Below, one piece after another: positions 48,419 to 56,457 of a stretch of 64,000 nucleotides of DNA. The DNA comes from a virus. The stretch covers positions 124,001-188,000 of the IMG/VR virus record IMGVR_UViG_3300012582_000194; one strand, written 5' to 3'. The notes beneath the pieces were generated by a model, which ran no database searches, had not been told where the DNA came from, and worked only from the letters and a program-made list of their open reading frames with translations. Positions within the stretch are counted from its first letter, which is position 1, and the number at the start of each line of letters is the position of its first letter. The position numbers were made by a program, and so were the translations under genes.

Positions 48419-48888
48419 ATACCTTATTACCTGGAGAAAAACTTACAGATAAACATGAATACTTTTTGGAAGAAATTGGTAGTAGAGTATTAGAAGGAGG
48501 TGATTCTCCATATCCTAATTTTTCTAAACAGTATAGTAAATTTTGGCAAAAAGGCTCAGAATACATTCAAGATGATTGGAGAGAAGAAGGGATAAATCAT
48601 TTAAACTATTGGAGAGAATACTTCAATGATGAAGAAAGAATCAAAACTTATTCTCACTACCCATTTAGTAACGATGGTAAAAGTTTTAATAATGTATTGG
48701 ATGCTATTAGAAAACAAGTTAAAGCAGGTAATAATAAAGAATCAGTATTGAAGAATTATTGGCTACCAGATTTTGACATAAATGATGATAACGCATATAA
48801 AGATGCTGTTAAACAAAGATGGGATAATAACCTCAATAAAACAAAATCATTCATTGAAGAAACTACTAATAGATTAATTACATTATAA
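48409..48888 (+). CDS. Frameshifted gene, 3' part
   Basis: The frame is open from 48409, but the only start codon is a TTG at 48466; without the shift it would lack a good start. Continuation after the shift reads LNTLLPGEKLTDKHEYFLEE. Acidic, Trp/Tyr-rich centre (YWREYFNDEERIKTYSHYPF). Unknown function. Confidence 0.6.
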   Translation, partial: SPLNTLLPGEKLTDKHEYFLEEIGSRVLEGGDSPYPNFSKQYSKFWQKGSEYIQDDWREEGINHLNYWREYFNDEERIKTYSHYPFSNDGKSFNNVLDAIRKQVKAGNNKESVLKNYWLPDFDINDDNAYKDAVKQRWDNNLNKTKSFIEETTNRLITL

Positions 48889-48898
48889 ATATAAATTT

Positions 48899-49171
48899 AT
48901 GAAATTAAGATACATCGTAATCGGATTCTTCGCTATTGTTATTCTACACTATACAGTAGTATTAACCTTTGGTTCATATGTAAAGTCTTCTAAAGGTATA
49001 AAAGACACAGGACATACTTATATCATTACTGTAGATGATAGAAACAATTCTGCTACTCATATATCAGATTCTATATTATCACAGACAGAAAGATGTGTAG
49101 AATTTAGAAATGAGTTTGGTATGATACAAACCGAATGCGGAGATAGAATATCTAAAATTCAGATTAAATAG
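48899..49171 (+). CDS. Exported or membrane-anchored small protein
   Basis: 90 residues; N-terminal hydrophobic segment (about 4-24) and a periplasmic-type domain with two Cys (ERCVEFRNEFGMIQTECGD) that could form a disulfide. Unknown function. Confidence 0.6.
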   Translation: MKLRYIVIGFFAIVILHYTVVLTFGSYVKSSKGIKDTGHTYIITVDDRNNSATHISDSILSQTERCVEFRNEFGMIQTECGDRISKIQIK

Positions 49172-49174
49172 GCT

Positions 49175-49369
49175 ATGAATAAAGATTTTAAATTACTTGC
49201 ACCTAACGGTAGAATATGTTATTTGAGAGATATGATACCATCCGATACAAAATACATTAAAGGAATGGTGGCTATTTTTGATTTAGAAACAGATGAAATG
49301 ATAATGAGACATTTCGATAATGTGTATTACAATGCTATTAAAAAAGGATATAAAGATTTAAGAAATTAA
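49175..49369 (+). CDS. Hypothetical protein
   Basis: 64 residues, follows the exported protein by 3 nt. Beta-rich (GMVAIFDLETDEMIMRHFD). No family recognised. Confidence 0.55.
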   Translation: MNKDFKLLAPNGRICYLRDMIPSDTKYIKGMVAIFDLETDEMIMRHFDNVYYNAIKKGYKDLRN

Positions 49370-49434
49370 AGGTGTAGTTAATAACCTTAAAAGATAGTAG
49401 GAACAACTTCTATGGATACCAATTGTAAATAGTC

Positions 49435-49812
49435 ATGCTAATTTTATTAAGCGAAATTGAACGATCTAAATATATCTATGATTTAGATGATAATTGGGAC
49501 GATGAAGGTTCTATTGGATATACTTTTGAAACTTGGGAGAAAGCTATTAATTTTATAACCAAATTATATAACCATATAAAATCTAAGCATTCTATAATAA
49601 TGGATACTCCAACAGTCTCACATGGCCCTATGGGTTCAATTGATATTCTATGGGAAAATTCTAATTATAGACTACTTATAAATGTTCCAAAAGATTCAAA
49701 TACCATTAAATACTATGGTGATAATTATAAGAATAAATCGTATAAAGGAACACATAGCTTAAAAAAATTAAATTTTATATCTAATATATTGTTTAATTTG
49801 ATAACTACATAA
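49435..49812 (+). CDS. Conserved hypothetical protein (DDNWDDEGS type)
   Basis: 125 residues. LDDNWDDEGSIGYTFETWEKA near residue 17 is wording I know from a widespread family of unknown function; GSIDILWENSNYRLLINVP forms a central sheet. Complete. Confidence 0.6.
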   Translation: MLILLSEIERSKYIYDLDDNWDDEGSIGYTFETWEKAINFITKLYNHIKSKHSIIMDTPTVSHGPMGSIDILWENSNYRLLINVPKDSNTIKYYGDNYKNKSYKGTHSLKKLNFISNILFNLITT

Positions 49813-49814
49813 CC

Positions 49815-50111
49815 ATGAAAAAAATCCTAATTAGAGTATACTGCGGAATTATTATAGAAGATAAGTGCGGTAAACAATTACATCCATTAAATGATGTTAA
49901 AGAAGCACAGAAAATCATTATGGCTAAGAAGTCAGTAGATTGCTATAGTAATAGCCCAGACTTCGTAAGTACTATAAAATACTTAGGTGAAAAGGAAAAT
50001 GTTCAAACTGAGTTCTTCCTAAATGGATTATCCTTTGGTAATAACATTGATCCAATTTTTGGAGACTTTAATAAAGCTATGGATTATATGGCTGATATGA
50101 ATCTATTGTAA
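49815..50111 (+). CDS. Hypothetical protein
   Basis: 98 residues, 2 nt after the previous gene; helical and beta mix, no motif. No shared tail (ends MADMNLL). Confidence 0.55.
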   Translation: MKKILIRVYCGIIIEDKCGKQLHPLNDVKEAQKIIMAKKSVDCYSNSPDFVSTIKYLGEKENVQTEFFLNGLSFGNNIDPIFGDFNKAMDYMADMNLL

Positions 50112-50112
50112 T

Positions 50113-50382
50113 ATGAAAAATAAGAATACTTTAACAATTGAGGAAATTATAGATGGTATTAAATCTAAGTTTTCTGACTACTACTCTAATGTATATATAG
50201 ATGATAAAGATACCATAGTCTACTTTTTATTCTTTTTAAAAGAGAATACTATTGAGATTAGATCTGAGTTTTATGACTACGAAGAATACGTTAATGAGAG
50301 AACATCCAAAGAAATTTCTTTTAAGTTCATGAGTTCAAAACTTAAAGAAAGTGATTTATTAACTGCTATAAAAATAGATTAA
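50113..50382 (+). CDS. Hypothetical protein
   Basis: 89 residues, acidic, 1-nt gap from the previous gene. No family recognised. Confidence 0.55.
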   Translation: MKNKNTLTIEEIIDGIKSKFSDYYSNVYIDDKDTIVYFLFFLKENTIEIRSEFYDYEEYVNERTSKEISFKFMSSKLKESDLLTAIKID

Positions 50383-50384
50383 CT

Positions 50385-50558
50385 ATGACACCAAACACAG
50401 AAAAAGAACTAAAAGAATTAGCCGAAGAAAATGGCTATGACTCTATAAGAATATTCATTGCACCCGATAAAGAAGTATCTACAGAATCAGTAATGGAAGA
50501 TATGAAGGAAGCAATCAAAGAAGCTAGGACTGCTACACCTAAATATACTTTAGAATAA
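50385..50558 (+). CDS. 57-residue acidic helical protein
   Basis: MTPNTEKELKELAEENGYDS, then IRIFIAPDKEVSTES and a charged helix. 2 nt after the previous stop; last gene of the run. Confidence 0.55.
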   Translation: MTPNTEKELKELAEENGYDSIRIFIAPDKEVSTESVMEDMKEAIKEARTATPKYTLE

Positions 50559-50579
50559 CTTTAACGTAGAGATTCTAAG

Positions 50580-51026
50580 TTAAACAGGTTCTTTTTTACC
50601 TGATAGAATCTCTATTAATTTACTAATAACTTCTTCTAAGTCTTCTATATTAGAAATTTCTACATCGTAAATCTCAGCATATTCTGTAGTTTTTTCATCA
50701 GTTTTTCTATTAGTAATAAACTCACCGATAGTATTAAATATTGATAAATCTTCGGGTGCATCACCTACAGTAAATACTTTCTCAAATATCGTAATGAAAT
50801 GATTATCTTCCGATATATTTATATAACCTTTACCATATCCTATAGAACCAACATAGTTTATTTTATCTGATATTAGTTTAGATATATTAGGCATTCTATG
50901 ATTCTGATTATCAATAAAGCTAATATACATAACACGATTCTTATATTCAAAGTAATCCATCGTACATAATTGAGCATTCAATTTTAATGGAAACGGGGAT
51001 AGCATTTTTTCTATTTCTTCTTTCAT
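50580..51026 (-). CDS. Hypothetical protein
   Basis: 148 residues, alpha/beta, with an acidic C-terminal helix pair (NIEDLEEVISKLIEIL) ending GKKEPV. Own phage-type promoter. Convergent with the 50385 gene. Confidence 0.6.
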   Translation of the reverse strand: MKEEIEKMLSPFPLKLNAQLCTMDYFEYKNRVMYISFIDNQNHRMPNISKLISDKINYVGSIGYGKGYINISEDNHFITIFEKVFTVGDAPEDLSIFNTIGEFITNRKTDEKTTEYAEIYDVEISNIEDLEEVISKLIEILSGKKEPV

Positions 51027-51043
51027 AAGAGATTACATTTTTT

Positions 51044-51070
51044 ATTATACGATAATTGTACAGAAAGTTT
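51044..51070 (-). promoter_or_regulatory. Phage-type promoter AAACTTT-N14-TATAAT
   Basis: Minus strand: AAACTTT (51064-51070), TATAAT (51044-51049). Confidence 0.7.
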
Positions 51071-51074
51071 ATTT

Positions 51075-51101
51075 AAACTTATTAGAAAGTTATTCTATAA
51101 T
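51075..51101 (+). promoter_or_regulatory. Phage-type promoter AAACTTA-N14-TATAAT
   Basis: AAACTTA 51075-51081, TATAAT 51096-51101; ATG at 51109. Back to back with the minus-strand copy. Confidence 0.7.
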
Positions 51102-51108
51102 TAGAAGT

Positions 51109-51684
51109 ATGATTTACGTAATAGGATATAGAGATAAAGTTCCTGAAGGAAGCTTAGTAATTAATACAACTTCAAGGTGTACTAATTGGAGTAGAGGGTT
51201 ATCTCCTTTCTTCTTAAATCCAGGTAAACTATATGGTAATCACTCTGCTAAGAACGTAGAAAATGCGTGGCAGTATTCTAAAGTCTATAAAGAACATTTA
51301 GATGATAAAGGTAATATCACTGATGAATACTTCTATTGGGCTAAAGAAGGTTGGAACTTAGATTCAGCAGTAAGGTATCCTATGGGGAAAGATAGAAAAC
51401 CTGAATTCTCTTATTGGGATGGAAATAGGTATGACTATATTACAGCAAGAAAGAAAATCTATGCTCCTCTATATTCAAATGCTGTTAAACTATACCCTGC
51501 TTATAATACCCTAAAAGATATATGTAGGAAAGCTAAAGAACAAAATGAAGATGTTTATCTATTAGACTTCGATGGCTATAATCATATCAAAGAAGGTACA
51601 GACTTTAAAGATGTAGTTAATAACCCTGATAGAAAGATGGGACACGCTTTCGTATTGTGGTATATGTTGAGTAAGGAGATTTAA
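51109..51684 (+). CDS. Conserved phage hypothetical protein
   Basis: 191 residues. NTTSRCTNWSRGLSPFFLNP, NVENAWQYSKVYKEH, RYPMGKDRKP and MGHAFVLWYML form a pattern I recall from many large phages as a conserved protein of unknown function; the Trp/Tyr/His content suggests a small-molecule or nucleic-acid site. No known activity. Confidence 0.65.
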   Translation: MIYVIGYRDKVPEGSLVINTTSRCTNWSRGLSPFFLNPGKLYGNHSAKNVENAWQYSKVYKEHLDDKGNITDEYFYWAKEGWNLDSAVRYPMGKDRKPEFSYWDGNRYDYITARKKIYAPLYSNAVKLYPAYNTLKDICRKAKEQNEDVYLLDFDGYNHIKEGTDFKDVVNNPDRKMGHAFVLWYMLSKEI

Positions 51685-51710
51685 AACTATTTAAAAAAAA
51701 TCTCTATAAT
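51684..51710 (+). promoter_or_regulatory. Phage-type promoter AAACTAT-N14-TATAAT
   Basis: AAACTAT 51684-51690, TATAAT 51705-51710; ATG at 51718. Confidence 0.6.
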
Positions 51711-51717
51711 ACTTAGA

Positions 51718-52485
51718 ATGAAAGAATATTTAGAAAATATAGGGAAAAAGTTTTTTGATGCTGAGTATTTAAAAACATCAGTAAAATCTGTTGTAATTAT
51801 TTTTTGTGATGGTGAGCCAATGGGAAGTGGTGTTTTTATTAACAGTAATACAATATTAACTGCTAAACATGTAGTAGAAAACTATAAAATAATTACAGCT
51901 ATTCAAGAATTAAATGAAGTTAGTGAAGATGATATACTTACTATCGGAAATGAATATACTGTTCATACCTGCAATATTTCGGAAAATTCGGATTTAGCTC
52001 TTTTGTTAACAGTAGAGCCTTATAAAAATATTGTACCAAGAATAAATTTTAATTATCCTAATGTGAATGATTATTGCATGACTTATTCATATCAAAAATT
52101 TAAAAATGAGGATGATATTTTATTTAGAAATTTTGTCGGCTCAAATGGTAAAATTTTAGAATTATATCCATACAGTAGAGATTCTAAATGGATTAATTAT
52201 CCTAGTTTCTGTATAAATACTAAGTTCACACCTGGTATGAGTGGTGGTCCTATTTTTGATATTGATGGATGTTTATGTGGTATTGTATGTACTGGTAGTG
52301 ATGGTGATGATGAAAATGAATATGCAGTAGGTTCTTTATTACATCCATTACTTGGAATAAAATTACAGTTATCAGATGATAGAGCTTTTACTTTAATTGA
52401 AATGTTAAAAACTAGAAATCTAATTAATACTTTAAATCTTGATATAGGTATAGAATTATATAATGAATATTTAAAAATAAAATAA
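51718..52485 (+). CDS. Trypsin-like serine protease
   Basis: 255 residues, no signal peptide. Catalytic triad visible: H51 in LTAKHVV, D92 in ENSDLALL, S175 in TPGMSGGPIF. The GxGxF turn (MGSGVFI) and the oxyanion Gly-rich loop are intact. No PDZ domain. It should act in the host cytoplasm unless packaged. Substrate unknown; host-factor cleavage or processing of phage proteins are both possible. Confidence 0.85.
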   Translation: MKEYLENIGKKFFDAEYLKTSVKSVVIIFCDGEPMGSGVFINSNTILTAKHVVENYKIITAIQELNEVSEDDILTIGNEYTVHTCNISENSDLALLLTVEPYKNIVPRINFNYPNVNDYCMTYSYQKFKNEDDILFRNFVGSNGKILELYPYSRDSKWINYPSFCINTKFTPGMSGGPIFDIDGCLCGIVCTGSDGDDENEYAVGSLLHPLLGIKLQLSDDRAFTLIEMLKTRNLINTLNLDIGIELYNEYLKIK

Positions 52486-52491
52486 TATAAT

Positions 52492-52752
52492 ATGATAATA
52501 ATTAAAGTGAATGGTAATGAATATAAATATAATGATAATAGTAATTATACATTATTAGAAAATGGCAATAAAATACAGTTACAGTCGTCTACTAATGATA
52601 TTATGAGTATATTGAGAAATGCTAATAATTATTCTAATTTTTCTATAGAATGTGAGGAAGATGCTTCATATAATGGTGTGTATAATCTTGATACACCAAC
52701 ATCAGAAAGTTCAAGAGATTATATTAAACAAATGATAACTTTTACAAAATGA
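52492..52752 (+). CDS. Hypothetical protein
   Basis: 86 residues, 6 nt after the protease and probably co-transcribed. Asn-rich, beta-like; no motif. It could be a protease partner, but nothing in the sequence shows it. Confidence 0.55.
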   Translation: MIIIKVNGNEYKYNDNSNYTLLENGNKIQLQSSTNDIMSILRNANNYSNFSIECEEDASYNGVYNLDTPTSESSRDYIKQMITFTK

Positions 52753-52760
52753 TTGATTGA

Positions 52761-53303
52761 ATGTGTAAATGTTTTCTATGTGATAAACCTTTTAAAAAGA
52801 AAGCTGGTAAGAAGTTTTGTTCAAGTTTATGTAATGGTAGATATAACTCTAAAAAGAATAGAGAAACTATTAAAGAAGTACAATATTTTGATTGTCCTGA
52901 ATGTTCTATAAAATTTATTAAGAATAAACATAATCAAAAGTTTTGTAGTAAAGAATGTAATAATATTCATCATAAGAAGTATTATATAGAGAATAAAAAA
53001 GCTACACATTTTTTAATATTTAAAAGAGATGATTTTAAGTGCATTTATTGTGGAAAGTCTTCTATAGAGGATAGTATTAAATTACATATAGATCATGTAT
53101 ATCCAGTTGATAAAGGCGGTAGTAATGATTTGATGAATTTGGTAACATCTTGTGAAGAATGTAATACGAGAAAATCTCATAAGTATTTATCAAAAGAAGT
53201 TCTATTTAGGATATGGAATAGAAATAAAGAACTGAATAAAATTTTATTCGATGAAAGTACCTATACTAAATTAGTTGATGAATTTAATAAAATAGTAAGA
53301 TAG
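52761..53303 (+). CDS. HNH endonuclease with zinc fingers
   Basis: 180 residues. Two N-terminal Cys clusters (CKCFLCDK..FCSSLC and FDCPEC..FCSKEC) form zinc fingers; the HNH core is FKCIYCGKSS, LHIDHVYPVDKGG, then LMNLVTSCEECNTRK. Typical free-standing homing endonuclease. It lies beside the terminase-like fragment, a common neighbourhood for such genes. Confidence 0.85.
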   Translation: MCKCFLCDKPFKKKAGKKFCSSLCNGRYNSKKNRETIKEVQYFDCPECSIKFIKNKHNQKFCSKECNNIHHKKYYIENKKATHFLIFKRDDFKCIYCGKSSIEDSIKLHIDHVYPVDKGGSNDLMNLVTSCEECNTRKSHKYLSKEVLFRIWNRNKELNKILFDESTYTKLVDEFNKIVR

Positions 53304-53326
53304 TATGTATGTATTTTATACACATA

Positions 53327-54019
53327 TCATTTTTTCTTGGTTGAAAAGGATAGGTTATATTTTCTTTCAAACTCAGCTTCACCTATAGTATTAATAGTAT
53401 CACTAATCCATTTAGTATCTCTCTTAGCTGGGTCATACCAATAGTAAAGTCTTAATGGATTAAAGATGTTCTTCTTTAACTCAGCTTGTCTGAATACATC
53501 ATAGAATAAATTATGACCATTAGGGGCAGAGTTAATAAAAAATCTTGCATCAGATTTAGAACTTTGAACAACTGTACATAATTTAAAAAAGGTTTCAATA
53601 TTATGAGGTGAACCGAAACCCATGTCCATAAATATTACGACATCTATATCATCATTGATATAAGAATACCTATGAGTCTTATACATATTTACTTCAGAAC
53701 CGTTAGATAGTTGAATACCTTTTACCTTACTTTGGTTATTAGTTATTTCTATCTCAGGGAAGAATCTAAGGATTCTTTTAAAACGATAGTTCAATTCTAT
53801 AAGAAGCTCTTCACAGTTTTCCCATATAGGAGAAGACACTACAATTTTTTTATTAGGATTGGTAAGTAGGTAATGAAGGATAAAGTACGTATAAGCCTTT
53901 ATCATATCTGTCCCTTCCGAGTTCATTACTATGTTAAAACGATTGCTCCACGTGTCTATAATGGGGCTTAAATAGGCACTATTCTCCTCTTTAAAGTAAG
54001 ATTTGATCCAATTTAACAT
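53327..54019 (-). CDS. Terminase large-subunit-like fragment (ATPase half)
   Basis: 230 residues. NPNKKIVVSSPIWENCEELL, VVIFMDMGFG (Walker B position), ARFFINSAPNGHNLFYDVF and RDTKWISDTINTIGEAEF follow the order of T4 gp17-type terminase ATPase domains. The Walker A position reads NSEGTDM instead of a GKT/S loop and the catalytic Glu after the Walker B Asp is replaced, so ATPase activity is unlikely. The nuclease domain is absent. A decayed or repurposed paralogue. Confidence 0.75.
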   Translation of the reverse strand: MLNWIKSYFKEENSAYLSPIIDTWSNRFNIVMNSEGTDMIKAYTYFILHYLLTNPNKKIVVSSPIWENCEELLIELNYRFKRILRFFPEIEITNNQSKVKGIQLSNGSEVNMYKTHRYSYINDDIDVVIFMDMGFGSPHNIETFFKLCTVVQSSKSDARFFINSAPNGHNLFYDVFRQAELKKNIFNPLRLYYWYDPAKRDTKWISDTINTIGEAEFERKYNLSFSTKKK

Positions 54020-54044
54020 TGATAGCGATTTTATTTTTATATAT

Positions 54045-54158
54045 CTTAATTTCGATGTTCAATCTAAAAGTTTGAAATAGAAAACTTGAAATTAAGATTC
54101 AAAATTCCCCGTTTGAATAGTGAACTTGGGGAAATTGATTTTCCTGCGCCCCGAAAAT
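54045..54158 (+). ncRNA. Candidate structured RNA with alternative CCCC/GGGG pairing
   Basis: Three consecutive hairpins: CTTAATTTC/GAAATTAAG (54045-54053 with 54088-54096), TTCCCC/GGGGAA (54105-54110 with 54128-54133) and ATTTTC/GAAAAT (54138-54143 with 54153-54158, loop CTGCGCCCC). The GGGG can pair with either CCCC run, giving exclusive folds. Strand is uncertain; the plus strand leads into the 54214 operon. Confidence 0.45.
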
Positions 54159-54180
54159 TAGAAATAGATTCTCTATAGTA

Positions 54181-54208
54181 AAACTATTTGGGATAGATTA
54201 ACTATAAT
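54181..54208 (+). promoter_or_regulatory. Phage-type promoter AAACTAT-N15-TATAAT
   Basis: AAACTAT 54181-54187, TATAAT 54203-54208; ATG at 54214. It lies downstream of the hairpins, so the RNA is not simply this operon's leader. Confidence 0.65.
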
Positions 54209-54213
54209 GAAAT

Positions 54214-54450
54214 ATGAAATATAGTGTGGATGATATTCTAATTTGTAAGAAAGTAGGTTTAGATATACTATTAGGAAAGAAGTTTTCTATAGTAGATATA
54301 TCTGTTGACAATTTTAATATTTGTATTTGTTCTATACAATCTGAAGATTCAATAGAATATCCTATAATGTATTTCCCTGAAACATTAGATGAATATTTCT
54401 ATAATTTACAAGAACATAGAAAAGCTATCATAGACAACCTCCTTTCTTAA
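54214..54450 (+). CDS. Small SH3-like protein, group D, shared tail
   Basis: 78 residues; YSVDDILICKKVG, a beta core, ETLDEYFYNLQEHRKAIIDNLLS. The tail codons for NLLS are the first ACCTCCTTTCT copy in this region. Group D proteins share a GDxL start and a (F/Y)xxxxE(Y/H)RK ending. Confidence 0.6.
   Translation: MKYSVDDILICKKVGLDILLGKKFSIVDISVDNFNICICSIQSEDSIEYPIMYFPETLDEYFYNLQEHRKAIIDNLLS
54437..54447 (+). repeat. ACCTCCTTTCT copy 1
   Basis: Matches the 3' tail of Bacteroidetes 16S rRNA. Lies in the last codons of 54214-54450, 15 nt before the next ATG. Confidence 0.6.
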
Positions 54451-54462
54451 AATTAAACTATA

Positions 54463-54708
54463 ATGAAAATGAAATATATTAAAGTCGGTGATTATTTATT
54501 TTGTATTAAAAGATATAAGTTTGATAATGATACGATTGATTTTTACGTTGGTGAAAAGTGTAAAGTTATAACTAAATGGATTAGTGGAATAACTATTGGT
54601 AAAGCTAAAGATTACGCTTACGGTATTCCTTTTTCTTTAGTAGGAGTTCACCTTTATTTTGAAACAGTTGAGGAACATAGAAAAAAATTAATAGCAAGTA
54701 TTCTATGA
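54463..54708 (+). CDS. Group D small protein, shared tail
   Basis: 81 residues; IKVGDYLFCIKRYKF, VGEKCKVI, ending EEHRKKLIASIL. Start at 54463 or 54469. ATGA overlap with the next gene. Confidence 0.6.
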   Translation: MKMKYIKVGDYLFCIKRYKFDNDTIDFYVGEKCKVITKWISGITIGKAKDYAYGIPFSLVGVHLYFETVEEHRKKLIASIL

Positions 54709-54968
54709 TAGAAATGATTAGTGAATCTGACCAAGAGTATACAAATGGTTATCGAATATCTGCTTGGATAGAATATCCTGTTAGAAGTTATCTATGTGGT
54801 GCAATAAGAATAGAATACTTTTATAACAATGTGAAAAGACATGAATGTATTTTTCCACCTATAGAAGGATATTATTTACCGTATACTGAATTATTAAAGT
54901 TGGCAAAAGATAATGCTCCTAAAAGCGTGAGTGAATTACGAAAGGAGATAATAGAAGACTTATTATAA
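54705..54968 (+). CDS. Hypothetical protein with shared tail
   Basis: 87 residues; YRISAWIEYPVRSYLCGAIR, a different body from group D, ending LRKEIIEDLL. Confidence 0.6.
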   Translation: MIEMISESDQEYTNGYRISAWIEYPVRSYLCGAIRIEYFYNNVKRHECIFPPIEGYYLPYTELLKLAKDNAPKSVSELRKEIIEDLL

Positions 54969-54978
54969 ATTCTCTATA

Positions 54979-54989
54979 CCTCCTTTCTT
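54979..54989 (+). repeat. ACCTCCTTTCT copy 2
   Basis: Intergenic, 15 nt before the ATG at 55005. Confidence 0.6.
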
Positions 54990-55004
54990 TATAGATATAA
55001 GTTT

Positions 55005-55250
55005 ATGAATGATTTTAAAACAGGTGATAAATTATACAGTAATAAACACAATATGTGGTTTACTATAATTTATATTTTTGAAGATATAACAACATCAACG
55101 AATTTACATATAAGAAGTGATGAAAAAGTAAAGGGTATTCATATTCATATAGGTAAAGGAATAAGATATAGTGATATTGGTGTAGAGTATTTAACAAAAG
55201 TTCAATATAAAGCAAAAAGAAGGAATTCTATAATACGCGATTTATTATAA
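55005..55250 (+). CDS. Small protein, group E1, shared tail
   Basis: 81 residues; FKTGDKLYSNKHNMWFTIIYI, YLTKVQYKAKRRNSIIRDLL. Paralogue of the next gene. Confidence 0.6.
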   Translation: MNDFKTGDKLYSNKHNMWFTIIYIFEDITTSTNLHIRSDEKVKGIHIHIGKGIRYSDIGVEYLTKVQYKAKRRNSIIRDLL

Positions 55251-55251
55251 T

Positions 55252-55557
55252 ATGGATAAAGAACTTTTCAATTTAAAACCAGGTGATAAGTTGTATAGTC
55301 ATAAGTATGAAATATGGCTTACAATATTTTCTGTATCTACGTGTATTGGATATATTCAAAATAATATATTTACTATGGAGCTTGTTACAAAAAGTGTTCC
55401 TGATAGTGAGTTATATTTTAGTGCAAATTGTAGAGAACGTCTTAATTTAACACTTGCACATATAGGAATTAATGATATAGGATTGGATAAGAAATTCTTA
55501 ACTGAGGTACAATATAAATTTAAAAAGAGGAATGCTATAATAAATGATTTACTATAA
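55252..55557 (+). CDS. Small protein, group E2, shared tail
   Basis: 101 residues; LKPGDKLYSHKYEIWLTIFSV, FLTEVQYKFKKRNAIINDLL. Carries a ~20-residue insertion relative to E1. Confidence 0.6.
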   Translation: MDKELFNLKPGDKLYSHKYEIWLTIFSVSTCIGYIQNNIFTMELVTKSVPDSELYFSANCRERLNLTLAHIGINDIGLDKKFLTEVQYKFKKRNAIINDLL

Positions 55558-55820
55558 TGGAAATAGGAGATATATTAATAGTTAAAAATAAAATAATTAA
55601 AGACGGTAATCTTTATGCTATACCTAAGTATACTAAGGTTATTATTTGGAGTAAATGTAATATGAATAAATTTTATAAAAATAACTCACATATAGCCTAT
55701 GGAATTAAAACTAAAGATACTGCAAGGATACTTACAGATGATGAAATAGCACTTAATTTTTGGACATTAGCTGAATATAGAAAAATTAAAATAGAAGACT
55801 TGATTACAGAATGTATTTAA
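55557..55820 (+). CDS. Group D small protein, extended tail
   Basis: 87 residues; MEIGDILIVKNKI, IPKYTKVIIW, FWTLAEYRKIKIEDLITECI, so five residues follow the usual end. Overlaps the convergent gene. Confidence 0.6.
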   Translation: MEIGDILIVKNKIIKDGNLYAIPKYTKVIIWSKCNMNKFYKNNSHIAYGIKTKDTARILTDDEIALNFWTLAEYRKIKIEDLITECI

Positions 55821-56136
55821 ATACGTGATTCTCAATTTCTCTATTTTTTAGCATTTTTGTATAGTCTTTAATATCCACTGAGATTTTTTTTAATCTATAA
55901 GTATCTTCATGCATACTTTTAGGATCCTTCAATTCTTCAATGAATCTTTCTATCATATTATCGAAAGAATTGAATCTCCTTTCGCAATAAAATTCAAGTT
56001 CTTTAATATAGGCTTTTTTATCTTCTTTAATAGAATCATCATCATTGCGTAGTATTACCCAACGAACATTTTTTATAATGTCATCTTCGGTTTCTATTTT
56101 ATCAAGTTCGGCTTTTGATTTGAATAGTTCATTCAT
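55804..56136 (-). CDS. Charged helical protein
   Basis: 110 residues, strongly charged and helical (EDKKAYIKELEFYCERRFNS), possible coiled coil. Follows the lipoprotein gene on the same strand. Unknown function. Confidence 0.55.
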   Translation of the reverse strand: MNELFKSKAELDKIETEDDIIKNVRWVILRNDDDSIKEDKKAYIKELEFYCERRFNSFDNMIERFIEELKDPKSMHEDTYRLKKISVDIKDYTKMLKNREIENHVFKYIL

Positions 56137-56146
56137 AATATAAAAT

Positions 56147-56401
56147 TTACTTAATTTTACCGTATTTTAATTTACCGTTTAAATAATCAGAAACATTAAA
56201 TGTGATATTTTCGGCTTTGATAGTTGCAGACCAATGTTCTGATGTAGCAATAGTATCACCACATTGACTTATGTATTTTATGTTGATTCTTGTTGCATGA
56301 AATGGTTGAACTTCCAATACTGTTTTATAATCATAACATTTCGGACCATTACATGAATAAAATAAACATATAATTATTAGATAAATGATAGTATTTTTCA
56401 T
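56147..56401 (-). CDS. Small lipoprotein
   Basis: 84 residues; signal peptide MKNTIIYLIIICLFYS-C17 gives a lipobox. Two further Cys in the mature part (PKCYDY, SQCGDT). Predicted membrane-anchored on the periplasmic side. Under a host-type promoter, so probably early. Confidence 0.65.
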   Translation of the reverse strand: MKNTIIYLIIICLFYSCNGPKCYDYKTVLEVQPFHATRINIKYISQCGDTIATSEHWSATIKAENITFNVSDYLNGKLKYGKIK

Positions 56402-56405
56402 AATA

Positions 56406-56437
56406 CAAAGATAGTGAATTTTGTATTCAAATGCAAA
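56406..56437 (-). promoter_or_regulatory. Host-type promoter
   Basis: Minus strand TTTG (56434-56437), 20 nt, TATCTTTG (56406-56413). Confidence 0.75.
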
Positions 56438-56457
56438 TAATCTTATGTAAAATAATG

